Shown here: positions 12,649-24,159 of the stretch, one piece after another
Layout of the letters: every line of letters begins with the position of its first letter
Numbering within the stretch: position 1 is the stretch's first letter
Source: Melastoma dodecandrum
Lineage: Eukaryota > Streptophyta > Magnoliopsida > Myrtales > Melastomataceae
Assembly: GCA_029817715.1 (NCBI GenBank)
Contig: JARUPY010000434.1
Location: 2,356,001-2,420,000, forward strand
DNA: 64,000 nt
Direction of reading: 5' to 3'
The notes under the pieces: generated by a model
The model's database searches: none
Seen by the model: the letters and a program-made list of their open reading frames with translations, nothing else
Told to the model about the DNA's origin: nothing
Program-made: the position numbers and the translations under genes

Positions 12649-14070
12649 CCTTATTCTATCTAATTCGCATCAGTAATGTTCCAAACAACAAAATTGGAAT
12701 TGGAAGATGGTATTGATTTTCATCGAACAACTTATGTTGGTGTACATTTGGACGCTCGTGCCCATTATACCTAAAGTTGTATTTAGAAGCTTGAGTATAT
12801 ACTGAAAATCTTGTCTCAGGAGAAGAGAAGAATGATATTAATTTTGGAGAAATCCGACAAGAAACAAAAGAGATATTAAAGTCGGAAAATAGAGTTTTAA
12901 AACAAGAAAGTTGGAGTTGAAAGATGACGATGGTTTATGCATTTCGTTGAACAGCTTCAGAATACACTTTTAGGCGCTTGTGGAGGACGCATCCGGCCTC
13001 TCGGATTTGAAAGCGTGAGAATACATTAGAAACCTGATTTTAAGGGAAGAAAATGGTAGTAGCTTCATGGAAATCGGATAAGAAACCAATGCCATATCAA
13101 AGTCAGAAGGTCAGGGTTCCAAACAAAGTTACGGTGGTTGAAAGTTTTTCGAATTGTTGATGGAATGATCTTGTCAGAAAGTGTAGGCGTTTTCATATCA
13201 AGGCAAAATTGGACATGTCAAAAATATTTAACTTACATGTAAAAATGGTGTTACAATATGTACAAAAAGAATAAAGTACTTAAAAGACAGATGTATTTAC
13301 GGCATGTAAAAATAGTAGTATTTACGGCATGTAAAGTACAGGGACATCTGTATTTACTTAAAAAACAGATGTATTTAACTTACATGTAGAAGTAGTATTT
13401 ACGGCATGTAAAAATAATAATGAAAGATGTAAAAATTCCACGCATTTTCGTAGGCGGAATTGGAGCATCAACCCCAAGTTAGAGTTAAAAAAGAAAAAGG
13501 GACCCCTTTCGCCTTATCCTCGTACCCTTTAATTATCAATGGGATATTGACTTTTTTGCAGATCCTTAACTTGACGTTGAAGTCTTGATAAAAAAAAAAC
13601 AGTATCAGTACGTTACTATCAAAATTCGATTGTAATATTTGGAGTATTTCTTTTATCCAATTTGTTATAATATGATGCGTGGCTAAATTTAGTGAAATTC
13701 TTTGATTTATTTATTTTGACCGAAAATTTCATGCATTGCGAAATAAATATCAGCACGGTTAGTAAAAGTGAAGAATCCGCCTCCGTTTAAGAATTAAGAA
13801 AATAGTTTGACCTGTCAAATTGAGGCGGTGACTTTGTCCTCTCCTAATGTTCTTTCAGGAAGATTTTGCACGATTGGATTTTTTTATTTTTCAAAATCCT
13901 CTTGAGTTTCCAACAACTCCGATTCCGATTACCTCAAAACGGACAGTGGATAATAATGAGAAAGTTGAACGAGTTGACGCCGTTAGTCAAAATAGACGAC
14001 TGTCTATTACTGTTTGTATATGTGAGTGGAGGGAAGGGCCATTTTGCCAAGTTGGTTTCCCCCCGTACGT
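12649..14070. other. AT-rich spacer with short degenerate repeats
   Basis: No gene is seen. At about 13215-13420 the phrases TTACATGTA, TTTACGGCATGTAAA and ACAGATGTATTTA recur several times, giving a small degenerate repeat cluster. The 9-bp target site of the next foldback element (GTGAAAATG) ends this stretch at 14071-14079. Confidence 0.4.
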
Positions 14071-14079
14071 GTGAAAATG

Positions 14080-15145
14080 GGAAGCGGCTAACGTTACGTG
14101 CACGTAACGTTACGTAGTTTACTAAATTTCATCAATCGGTTAGTAAAATTTACTAACTTTTTTAGTAAATTTTAGTAAACAGTGACCATTTTTTTAGTAA
14201 AATTGTTAGTAATCGGATACTAACGGGGTTAGTAAATTTCATTAGTAATTTACTAACCCCGTTAGTACCCGATTATTAACGTTACTAACCCCGTTAGTAT
14301 CCGATTACTAACGTTACTAACCCCGTTAGTATCCGATTACTGACATTTTTACTAAATAATATGTCTTGATTCGTAAAATCGATAGTAATCCGATACGAAC
14401 GGGGTTAGTAACGTCCGATCTAACGGGGTTAGTAACGTTAGTAATCGGATACTAACGGGGTTAGTAAATTTCATTAGTAATTTACTAACCCCGTTAGTAC
14501 CCGATTATTAACGTTACTAACCCCGTTAGTATCCGATTACTAACGTTACTAGCCCCGTTTATATCCGATTACTAACGTTTTTACTAAAATTGTTAGTAAT
14601 CGGATACTAACGGGGTTAGTAACGTTAGTAATCGGATACTAACGGGGTTAGTAACGTTAGTAATCGGATACTAACGGGGTTAGTAAATTACTAATGAGAT
14701 TTACCAACCCCGTTAGTATCCGATTACTAACAATTTGTCTAAAAAATCACTGTTCAAGTTTAGTAAAAATTAATAATTATATTTGTAAAAGTTCGAAACT
14801 TTTAGTTTAGATTTAGTAAAATTGTTCGTAAATCTCCGCTAGGTTTAGTAACGCGTTACTAAATAGTTTAGTAATTTACTAAACTTAACAGTGAACTCCG
14901 AACCTAATTACTAACCTTTGGCTGGTGTGAAATTACGTAAATGCCCCCGTTCGTTTTTACTAAATGGTTTACTAACCTAGTTAGTAACCCATCGTTTTGC
15001 TTTTGCGCTCGTCGTTGCCATACGAACGTCCTCCCCTCCGACCCTCCCCTCCGACCGTCCCCTCCGAGCGCATTCTCTGTGCGTCCCCTCCGACCCTCCC
15101 CTCCGACCGTCGGCGGTCGACGTCCCCTCCGAGAAGTTTCCCTCC
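14080..15145 (+). repeat. Foldback element 1, left arm
   Basis: It begins with GGAAGCGGCTAACG, the perfect palindrome at 14090-14111 and TAGTTTACTAAA. From about 14190 to 14740 it consists of units of about 32 bp around GTTAGTAATCGGATACTAAC and GGGGTTAGTAAC in both orientations, so it folds on itself as well as with the right arm. The innermost part (from about 14985) is GC-rich with CCCCTCCGACC repeats, and mirrored to about 15145. Confidence 0.85.
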
Positions 15146-15334
15146 GACCGCATTCCTCTCGCCGGTGCTGCAGTTGCTTGATTCGGAGGAAGCAGGAGTA
15201 ACGTAGTAGGAGATGCGGTTATCTCGAAGGCGGATGCACCAGCTGTGGTTGTTAAGGAGGATGCAGCAGCTGTGATTCTTTTGTGATCTGTCGGATTTTC
15301 CATTTAAGGTCCGAGCAACTCCTGGATCCGAATG

Positions 15335-16436
15335 TGGTCGGAGGGAAACTTCTCGGAGGGGACGCGCAGAGAATGCGCTCGGAGGGGACGGTCGGAGGGG
15401 AGGGGAGGAGGGGAGGACGTTCGTATGCCAACGACGAGCGCGAAAGCAAAGGGAAAACAATGGGTTACTAAGTAGGTTAGTAAACCATTTAGTAAAAACG
15501 AACGGGGGCATTTACGTAATTTCACACCAGCCAAAGGTTAGTAATTAGGTTCGGAGTTCACTGTTATGTTTAGTAAATTACTAAACTATTTAGTAACGCG
15601 TTACTAAACCTAGCGAAGATTTACGAACAATTTTACTAAATCTTTACTAAAAGTTTCGAACTTTTACAAATATAATTAGTAATTTTTACTAAACTTGAAC
15701 AGTGATTTTTTAGGCAAATTGTTAGTAATCGGATACTAACGGGGTTAGTAAATCTCATTAGTAATTTACTAACCCCGTTAGTATCCGATTACTAACGTTA
15801 CTAACCCCGTTAGTATCCGATTACTAACGTTACGAACCCCGTTAGTATCCGATTACTAACGTTACTAACCCCGTTACTATCCGATTACTAACAATTTTAG
15901 TAAAAACGTTAGTAATCGGATACAAACGGGGTTAGTAACGTTAGTAATCGGATACTAGCGGGGTTAGTAACGTTAGTAATCGGATACTAACGGGGTTATT
16001 AAATTTCATTAGTAATTTACTAACCCCGTTAGTATCCGATTACTAACGTTACTAACCCCGTTAGTATCCGTTTACTAACGTTACTAACCCCGTTCGTATC
16101 CGATTACTACCGATTTTACGAATCAAGACAGATTTTTTTTTTCGTATCCGATTACTACCGATTTTACGAATCAAGACAGATTTTTTAGTAAAAATGTTAG
16201 TAATCGGATACTAACGGGGTTAGTAACGTTAGTAATCGGATACTAACGGGGTTAGTAACGTTAGTAATCGGGTACTAACGGGGTTAGTAAATTACTAATG
16301 AAATTTACTAACCCCGTTAGTATCCGATTACTAACAATTTTACTAAAAAAATGGTTTTTTTAGTAAATTTTACTAACCGATTGATGAAATTTAGTAAACT
16401 ACGTAACGTTACGTGCACGTAACGTTAGCCGCTTCC
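15335..16436 (-). repeat. Foldback element 1, right arm
   Basis: Reverse complement of the left arm. Its terminal palindrome is at 16405-16426 and the end GGAAGCGG (minus strand) at 16436. Near 16095-16190 a segment of about 50 bp around CGTATCCGATTACTACCGAT is directly duplicated, a local difference from the left arm. Confidence 0.85.
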
Positions 16437-16445
16437 GTGAAAATG

Positions 16446-17080
16446 TCATTCTCCCATGAATTTGTCTGCCTTTCTGATGATGCTTCGTCTTCTCGTTCAT
16501 GCTTTCCGGAAGGAATTTTGACTAATAGTTTAATTATCATAGTTTTATGACAAAGCAATATCACCATACTTCTCAATAAACATGATATTCTTTAATGAGC
16601 AATAATTATAGCACGTTTGGGGTAAAAGATTATTTTCATTAGACGGCAGAAAGCACAGGGCGATTACAAAAACGCGGTGGACTGATTCGTAAGTGCCATC
16701 ACTCGTTAACAGCACTCCTTGCCGAAGCATCTGCTGCTATCTATCTTCTATAAACTCATTGATCCATTACTTATCCCCATAATTGAACGAAGTAAGTGCA
16801 GAATGAAACGTCAGGGCTTTTTCATTTGGGGCTCCAAAAGACACGTTTACATCGTTTCATGGGAGGGGAGGGGGCAATTATAAGTATCTCCCTTTTGATC
16901 GACTAGTAGATTTCCATCATTACTCAACCATACCACCAGATCGAAGAGAATCCATTCCATTTCATCCACTAAAAGGAAAAAAAGGAATCCCGATAATAAT
17001 AAACATGGACTTCCAAAAGTGGTCATTTTCCAGACAATTAAAAAAGAAGGGGTCCTCCCCAAAAAACTGTCATTTAATGA
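16446..17080. other. Spacer between foldback elements 1 and 2
   Basis: About 630 bases of ordinary AT-rich sequence. No gene, RNA or repeat is recognised. It ends at the target duplication CCGGATTGA (17081-17089). Confidence 0.4.
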
Positions 17081-17089
17081 CCGGATTGA

Positions 17090-19602
17090 GGGAAGCGGCT
17101 AACGGTACGTGTACGTAACCGTTACGTAGTTTACTAAAATCGACTTTTTTTTTAGTAATCTTTACTAAAAATCGACGTTTTTTAGTAAAAGCGTTAGTAA
17201 ACTGCTGTAAAAATTTATAAACCGTTACTAATTTTTTACTGTTTGAAAATCTGGAAAGTTACTAAAATTACGTTTAGTAAATCGGACGTTAAGTTTACTA
17301 AAAAGTTTAGTAACCGGTTACTAAAAATAACGGCGATTTTTGGTTTTTTTAGGAAACTGTTACTAAAGTTTCACTGTTCAAGTTTAGTAATCGGTTACTA
17401 AACTTTTTAGTAAATTTCACCTCCGATTTACTAAACATAGTTTAGTAACTTTCCGAATTTTCAAACAGTAAAAAAACGGGTTCTCAATTTTTTTAGTAAA
17501 ATTTCCATTTTTAGTAATTTTCTCGATTCGCCGTCGAAAGATTTTAGTGATGCTTTACTAATTTTATAAGCGAAATTAGTAAATTACTGTGTAACGTTGT
17601 AACTTCGTTAGTAAATTACTAAAGTCGTCATTTTTTTCGTAATCGTTTACTATTTTTTGAGAAAAGTTGTTGAATATTTAGTAATCGATTACTAAACTTT
17701 TTAGTAATTTACTAATCAGAACAGTGCAAAACAGTACATTCCGAACCTAACTCCAAATCTATTTTAAGTGTGAAATTTCCGTTTTACCCCTGCGGGGTAA
17801 AATAATGATATGTTCTTTTACTTTACTATTTTATAATAATTAACAAATAAGTTGTTTTAAAATTTTAAAGCCAAACATTTAATTATAATTTTAAAGTACT
17901 CGATGATTATTTTAATATTTTTAATAAAAAGCAACAGTGAGAATTTTGTACATTCTTGACTAACATGAAATTTAAATCAAATTATATTACCATAAACATT
18001 TAAAAAATATTTACACGTGTCGGTCAGCATGGAAAGGCATCTGTCAGATCCAAACTCAATTTTGTATTTCAAGAACTAATCCCTTTTTTCCTATTCTTCC
18101 TGTTTGATCTGATCAACAGCCACTCCCCACCCCAGAAAACCAAATGGCCGACCGCCGCCCCAACTACAGGGCCCCTCGGCACACGACCGCTCCCTTCGAC
18201 GATACCTTCGCACACGGGGTTGATATTCCTCACCCCTTTGATCATCCTCACGAGCTCGTTGTGGGTACCCGTGGCGGCGTTGGTGGCCCTGGCTGCTGCC
18301 GGGGTGATATCGGTGCGGGGTTTCGGTTTTGCAGCCTTGGCGGGTCTCTCCTGGCTGTACAAGTACTGCAGGGGGTTCCCTCCCCCGGGATCGGAGAGGG
18401 CGGACTACGCGAGGGACCGGATTTACAACACCGTGCGGCACGTGAAGGACTACGCAAGGGAGTACGGCGGGTACCTGCAGACAAAGCTGAAGGATGTGGC
18501 CCCTGGAGCTTGAATTTTTTTTCCTTATAAAATGTCCATCTTCCGTCACGAGGTTGTATTTGGGAAATCTTCAATCCCTGTGTCCGTCTCATGAATGTGG
18601 CGTTTTGATCAATGTCAGTATTTACCGTTTTGGAGGAATGAGTTTTATTACACTTCAAGCTCAACTTCTTCATTTCCTGCAAAACAAATTTCGACCTTAA
18701 TAAACATATTTCGTGAGGCCGAGTTCGCGCACGGGATATCGAAGCAGGTGGAGTAAACGGGGATCACAGCTCACGTAATTGTGTGAACAAGGAAGGGGGT
18801 TGGAGTCGTCAATCGGAGGGGAGGTTCGGATGGGAAGAAGGGAGGAATGCGACTCAACAAGGATGATTTCTCGGGAGCAGGAGGGAGTAAGGTGGACGAA
18901 GGACGAAGACAAACGACGAGGACGACGACCACAGGGAAGAGACAACTGGTTCGGAGTTAGGTTCGTAATGTACTGTTTTTCACTGTTTTGATTAGTAAAT
19001 TACTAAAAAGTTTAGTAATCGATTACTAAATATTCAGTAAATTTTATCAAAAAATAGTAAACGATTACGAAAAAAAATGACGACTTTAGTAATTTACTAA
19101 CGAAGTTACAATGTTACACAGTAATTTACTAATTTCGTTTATAAAATTAGTAAAGCATTACTAAAATCTTTCGATGGCGAATCATGAAAATTCCAAAAAA
19201 TGGAAATTTTACTAAAAAAATTGGGACACGTTACTAATTTTTTACTGTTTGAAAATCTGGAAAGTTACTAAACTACGTTTAGTAAATCGGAGGTGAAATT
19301 TACTAAAAAGTTTAGTAACCGATTACTAAACTTGAACAGTGAAACTTTAGTAACGGTTTCCTAAAAAAAACAAAAATCACCGATATTTTTAGTAACCGGT
19401 TACTAAACTTTTTAGTAAATTTCACGTCCGATTTACTTAACGTAGCTTTAGTAACTTTTCAGATTTTCAAACAGTAAAAAATTAGTAACGGTTTATAAAT
19501 TTTTACAGCAGTTTACTAACGAGTTTACTAAAAAACGTTGATTTTTAGTAAAGATTACTAAAAAAAAGTCGATTTTAGTAAACTACGTAACGGTTACGTG
19601 CC
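17090..19602. mobile_element. Foldback element 2 with captured gene fragment
   Basis: The left end reads GGGAAGCGGCTAACGG followed by an imperfect terminal palindrome, as in element 1. The arms (17090 to about 17757, and about 18954 to 19602) are reverse complements made of TTAGTAA words. Flanks carry CCGGATTGA at 17081-17089 and 19603-19611, a 9-bp duplication. The right end has lost roughly 20 terminal bases (ACGTG then CC), which should disable mobility. The inside, unlike element 1, is unique sequence and contains an oleosin fragment. Confidence 0.85.
18144..18513 (+). pseudogene. Oleosin fragment inside foldback element 2
   Basis: Oleosins coat seed oil bodies with a hydrophobic hairpin. 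The ATG at 18144 opens MADRRPNYRAPRHTTAPFDD, an oleosin-like hydrophilic N-terminus. After a frame change near 18200-18220 the plus strand continues through a hydrophobic stretch (LTPLIILTSS, then LAGLSWLYKY, the second half of the hairpin) and the amphipathic tail ADYARDRIYNTV...KDYAREYGGY...VAPGA, ending at the TGA of 18513. The first half of the hairpin and the proline knot are missing, so this is a deleted, frameshifted copy. Flanked by transposon arms, it is best explained as a captured host gene. No intron is seen. Confidence 0.75.
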
Positions 19603-19611
19603 CCGGATTGA

Positions 19612-20371
19612 CTGAAACAGCGCGTGGGAGTATGCGTCTTTGACGGTTATGGAGGTAGATTGGTTCCCGGCTTTTGAAATTGACATGGCGACGACGGCTT
19701 TCCCTTCTCTCCACGTCGTTATCGAGGTTAGTTGTCCGGTTATTATCTTTACATAAAAAAAAAATAGTCAGCTTGATTAATTGTCTTAATAGCTCAAGGA
19801 TACACACAGACACAAGTGAATTGGACCATATGTTCATGTATTCATGCATAAACTGCCTGTGGACATGGGTCACCTCCCACCACCCCTCCGTTTCTAATAC
19901 TAATAAGCTTCGATGATACTAACGGTTTGACATTAAAAGTATTGTAATTTGATGCCGATGATGGCCGTCTTTCTGCCTACAACCCACCCCCCCCCCCCCC
20001 AAAGAAAAAAACAAAACACCACTACTTCCCTCTTGATCTGAACCTTATCCTCTCCGGCTCGACATAAACTTATAATTTGCAATTAAAAAACGGAACAGAA
20101 CAGCCGAAGAAATCAACGTCCTCTCTCCTCTGTCCCCGTATTTTATGAAAAAGAACTTGTGGGTTTGTGTATAAAAACGAGGAGTACTCTTCGTTCCCAT
20201 CGGAAGAAAGCCCCAATGGTCATCCCTCCTCCCTCCCATGTTCACTTTTTTTAAAGAAATAATAATAAGTGAACTTTTTCTGGTGGGGGTGAGGGAATGT
20301 GAAAGTGAGCTGGTGGACTTTCTCCGTCCTTAATTCTGCTTTTGATTTTTCGTCTCTCTTTTGTTTGAGTG
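19612..20371. other. Upstream region of the first transporter gene
   Basis: About 760 bases between foldback element 2 and the first transporter gene's TATA box. It has a C-run near 19987-20001 and A/T-rich runs but no gene. Promoter elements other than the TATA box are not claimed. Confidence 0.35.
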
Positions 20372-20378
20372 TATAAAA
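20372..20378 (+). promoter_or_regulatory. TATA box of first transporter gene
   Basis: TATAAAA lies about 110 bases before the start codon at 20489, a normal distance for a plant gene with a short 5' UTR. There is another TATAAAA near 20170, too far upstream to be preferred. Confidence 0.5.
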
Positions 20379-20488
20379 TCCCACCTCGTGCTTCCACTTC
20401 TCTCGGTAGTTTTGCATAAAAGAAAGAAAAATACAACTTCTCAAGTGTTGAAGCACAACCAAACCAGGTCGAGAAGAAGAAATTCATC

Positions 20489-22134
20489 ATGAAGGTGGCG
20501 ATTGAGGAAGGGAATCCGTGTCCCCATGATGAAATTGAAACCGGGTTCAATCGTTACGCTTTCAGCTGCGTCGTGGTTGCTTGCGTCATCACCATCATCT
20601 TTGGCTATGGTAATTAAGTCATTTGATTTTGTATTTGCATTTACATGTAATTGTTTGATCAATTCTGTCCCTCCAAATGACTGACTGGAAGGGAGTTTGT
20701 TTTCTGGCAATTTTCGTTTGAATCTTCACAGACACGGGAGTGATGAGCGGTGCCATGTTATTCATCAAGGAGGAGCTCCTGATCAATGACACCCAGGTGG
20801 AGGTCCTCGCGGGGGCCCTCAACTTGTGTGCCCTTGTGGGTTCTCCCATCGCCGGCAGAATATCAGACAAAATCGGCCACCGATACACCATTGTTCTCGC
20901 CTCAGTTATATTCCTAGTTGGTTCAGTAGTGATGGGGTATGGCCCGAACTACACAGTCCTCATGGCAGGAAGGTGCACTGCTGGGATTGGAGTCGGATTT
21001 GCCCTAATGATTGCACCTGTGTACTCTGCTGAGACCTCATCGGCCACCCACCGGGGTTTGCTCTCATCCTTGCCTGAGCTATGTATTGCCATTGGTATCC
21101 TTATTGGTTATGTATCGAACTACTGTTTTGGCAAGCTGACTCTGAAACTTGGGTGGAGGCTGATGCTCGGCATAGCAGCCATCCCTTCACTGATTTTGGC
21201 TGCTGGAATCATGAGAATGCCTGAGTCACCCAGGTGGCTGGTGATGCAAGGCCGCCTGGCAGACGCGAAAGGAGTGCTACTCCAGATCAGCAATACTCAA
21301 GTGGAAGCAGAGGCTCGGTTTAGCAGGATCAAATCGGCAGCGGGAATTGATGAGAACTGCATGGACCACGTTGTTGAAGTCCGCAGTGTCACCTCAGGTG
21401 GCCAAGGCGTCTGGAAAGAGGTCCTGCTGCGGCCAACACCCACTGTCCAGTGGATTCTCCTGGCAGCCATAGGGATCCACTTTTTTGAGCATGCAACAGG
21501 AATTGAGGCAGTCATACTGTACGGCCCAAGGATCTTCAAGAAGGCAGGGGTCCACAGTAAAGACAAGCTTCTGCTTGCGACTGTCGGGGTTGGCATGACA
21601 AAGATGGCATTCATACTCATAGCCATGGCCCTCCTGGACAGGGTTGGCCAGAGGATTCTGCTGCTTGTAAGCACAACAGGGGTTGTATTCGCCCTGACAA
21701 TGCTTGCATGCTGCTTGACGGTGGTGGAGCACGCCAAGGAGCAGGTCCAGTGGGCACTGATGGTTAGCATCATGGCGACTTATGTGTATGTAGCCTTCTT
21801 CAACATAGGGATTGCTCCCATCACCTGGGTGTACAGCTCAGAGATATTCCCACTGAAGCTGAGGGCTCAGGGGCACTCGATTGGGGTGGCAGTGAACAGG
21901 GGAATGAACGCCCTGATATCGATGACGTTTCTGTCACTGTCGAATGCTATAACAATCGGAGGGAGCTTCTTTATGTTCGCGGGGATAGCAGTGGTGGCGC
22001 TGCTCTTCTTCTACTTCCTGTTCCCGGAGACGAAGGGCAAATCGTTGGAAGAAATAGAGGCCCTTTTCAACAGAGGAACAAGGAATATGCCACGGAACAA
22101 GGACATTGAAATTCAGGCCAAAGTGATCAATTAG
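20489..22134 (+). CDS. Polyol/monosaccharide transporter (PLT type), copy 1
   Basis: A 12-helix major facilitator (sugar porter) expected in the plasma membrane, carrying polyols or monosaccharides with protons. Exon 1 is 20489-20609 and exon 2 20732-22134, joined by a GT-AG intron in phase 1 that splits the Asp codon of FGYDTGVMSGAM, giving 507 residues. Motifs: PESPRWL (about residue 205), FFEHATGIEAVILYGPR (PLT-type form of the sugar-binding segment), PITWVYSSEIFPLKLRAQG and PETKGKSLEEIE near the C-terminus. Unlike the downstream copy, the first Arg of the conserved GRR is replaced in both halves (DKIGHR and DRVGQR). The frame is intact. The exact substrate cannot be told. Confidence 0.93.
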
Positions 22135-22391
22135 TCGCGATTGTGGAGTTAAACAGTAATCAAAATACGGATTGTGATAAGCCAGAGAGAAAGAAAATTT
22201 ACTATGTTTTCGTTGGTTGATGATATCAAAACCTATTTGCTTGCATCCATCCAAAGTTGATTACCACGGCCAGGTGTATGGTCAAACGATGGCTTTAGTC
22301 GCACTCCATGACATGCGAATGGATGAAAATAACCTAAGTTGTCCGTCCTTTTTTATTTACCTCTGGCCTATCTAACCCTTGTCTCTCTTAG

Positions 22392-22844
22392 GAGTGTTAA
22401 CGAGAGTCGGGCCGGGCCCGTACACTACCTACCCGACCCCGGCCCGAATATAAAAGTTATCGTTCCGAGTCCAGGTCTGAGTTTGACCGAGATCTGTTTA
22501 ATTGAGCCCGGACCCAAGCCCGTTCAAAAAGTTTTAGGCAGAGTCCGAGAATGAGGCTCGAACCTCTTCTATTTTTTTTCAAAAATTCTTTAAAAATTTT
22601 CTAAAATATTTAAATACTTATTTAAAAATACTTTTAAAATATTATTTATTTATTATAAAATTTATCAAGTTAGGTCGGACAGTTCATCGGGTTCGTAAGT
22701 CAGCCCGAGCCCTGCTTGACTATCAAAAGTTTAGACTCGAACTTTAGCCCAAGCTTATCAAGCTTTAATTGTTTCCAGTCGGGCTCTGGGTAAAAGACAA
22801 ATCGGACCGAATAGTTCTCGAGCCGGCCCGGCTCATTAACACCC
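22392..22844. mobile_element. GC-rich MITE-like element
   Basis: A 453-bp stretch with imperfect terminal inverted repeats: GAGTGTTAACGAG at the left and, on the other strand, GGGTGTTAATGAG at the right, both running into GGGCCGG-rich sequence. TAG directly flanks both ends (22389-22391 and 22845-22847) as a possible 3-bp target duplication. It encodes nothing. The superfamily is not certain; a 3-bp duplication would suit a PIF/Harbinger-derived MITE, but the target is not the usual TWA. Confidence 0.55.
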
Positions 22845-23869
22845 TAGTCTCCCCCGCCATACACAACGAAGCAAGTTACCTGTTGGGACGGTTTTGATGA
22901 TGAACCGGACCCTCTGTATTACAGAAGGTCGAACATTCTATTCTACAGAAGCTTCTCATAATGAGGATCTTTTTGTATGAATCATTGTTGAAATTAAATG
23001 ATTAGTTATCAATTATTTAATTACGAAATATACATTATCTGATTAAGATATTCGTCTAATCAGATTACCATGATTTGATTTCCAAATAATCATATTGGAG
23101 ATAATATTTCTTATAGAAGGAAATAAGATCTCTATTTATGGAAATGTTCTACTAGTTGGTCTACAGGCTTTTGTAAGCTCTTACGACCTCTATATGACCG
23201 TTATTTGGATACCTATCACCACCACCTGTCCAGATACATTCTCATGTTTGTCTTTATCAGGATGGAACGAACATTTACCCCAATGGAAACAAATCTTCGA
23301 TTGTTTCCATCTGTAGAAAGTTATCGAGCAGAACCTTCTGCGATACCTTCTGTGCTGCATTATTTAGGGAAATAATCATATCCCTATTTTATTTTGATAT
23401 GATCATCTCCACGTGTATTTCATTCTGTTTATTATGTAAACTAACTTTTAATTTCTTATTTTACAGATTACGTTTTTATATTTTCCCTTCTGTATTTTAC
23501 TCTTTGAACCTTGTATATAAATAGCCATGCTCTCTCCCATTGAAAATAGACTTTTGGAATAAACATTATTCCATCTCATTCTGTCCAGAGAGAGCGTGAG
23601 CTTCAATTGCTTCAATTGTTTTAGTTCTTTAACTCTTTTGTTCGTTTGAGTTAGCCACACGAGGAGCACTAGCGACGGACGGCTGCATCGTTGGTGAATC
23701 CTTCTGGGAAAGTGACTCGGGGGCTCGAGGGACTCGGTTGGAAGCTGCAGGAGACGTTGTTGGAAGCTTGTCGACATGGGCAACGTGCGGTGGGCCGGAG
23801 AGAAGGGCTGAACCTCGGGAGCACAGAAGGTGAGGGACTAACCAGCTTCTGTTGTGTAGTGTTATGTGT

Positions 23870-24095
23870 GTAGAAGAAGCCTTGAGCAAGGGCGTTGTGT
23901 TTGCTTCAAGCCTTGAGCGAGGGCGTTGTGTTTGCTTGAAGCCTTGAGCGAGGGCGTTGTGTTTGCTTGAAGCCTTGAGCGAGGGCGTTGTGTTTGTTCG
24001 GAGAAGCCTTGGGCAAGGGCGTTGTGTTTGCTTAGCCGTAGTCTCGAGGAACCACGCAAGGGAGCCTTGGGCAAGGGCATTGTGTTTGCTCAGTC
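23870..24095 (+). repeat. Tandem repeat in element E LTR
   Basis: About six copies of a unit of roughly 34-36 bp with the core CCTTGAGCGAGGGCGTTGTG followed by TTTGCTT. The first four are almost head-to-tail and the last two are separated by unrelated bases. Readings through it on either strand are repetitive and not genes. Confidence 0.85.
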
Positions 24096-24159
24096 GAGAT
24101 CTTAAGGGATCGCGCAATTTGGTTACCTTTGTTAGTCACACTTAAGTGTGCAACTCTCT

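Larger units (their letters stand above)
14080..16436. mobile_element. Foldback element 1 (MULE-like, 9-bp TSD)
   Basis: A 2.36-kb near-complete palindrome bounded by GGAAGCGGCTAACG and its reverse complement. It is flanked on both sides by GTGAAAATG (14071-14079 and 16437-16445), a 9-bp target duplication of the length typical of Mutator-like elements. Each end carries a perfect 22-bp palindrome, then an arm of about 1 kb made of TTAGTAA-type words. Only about 15150-15330 seems not to be mirrored. It has no transposase, so it would depend on a helper. Readings in the centre appear on both strands because of the symmetry and are not taken as genes. Confidence 0.85.

Noticed and set aside
14941..15534. 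Several open readings on both strands (starting like MPPFVFTKWFTN and rich in Ser/Pro) in the centre of foldback element 1
   Set aside because: They occur on both strands because the region is a palindrome and they follow CCCCTCCGACC repeats; no domain or gene structure.
18091..18682. Minus-strand readings across the oleosin fragment
   Set aside because: Shadows of the GC-rich plus-strand oleosin sequence, which alone gives family motifs.
21297..21773. Long antisense readings inside both transporter genes (also 29744-30374)
   Set aside because: Third-position GC bias of the real genes keeps the opposite strand open; they have no motifs.
23629..24117. Minus-strand reading of 162 residues with repeated KHNALAQG-type units
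   Set aside because: It is the translation of the tandem repeat in the copia LTR, not a gene.
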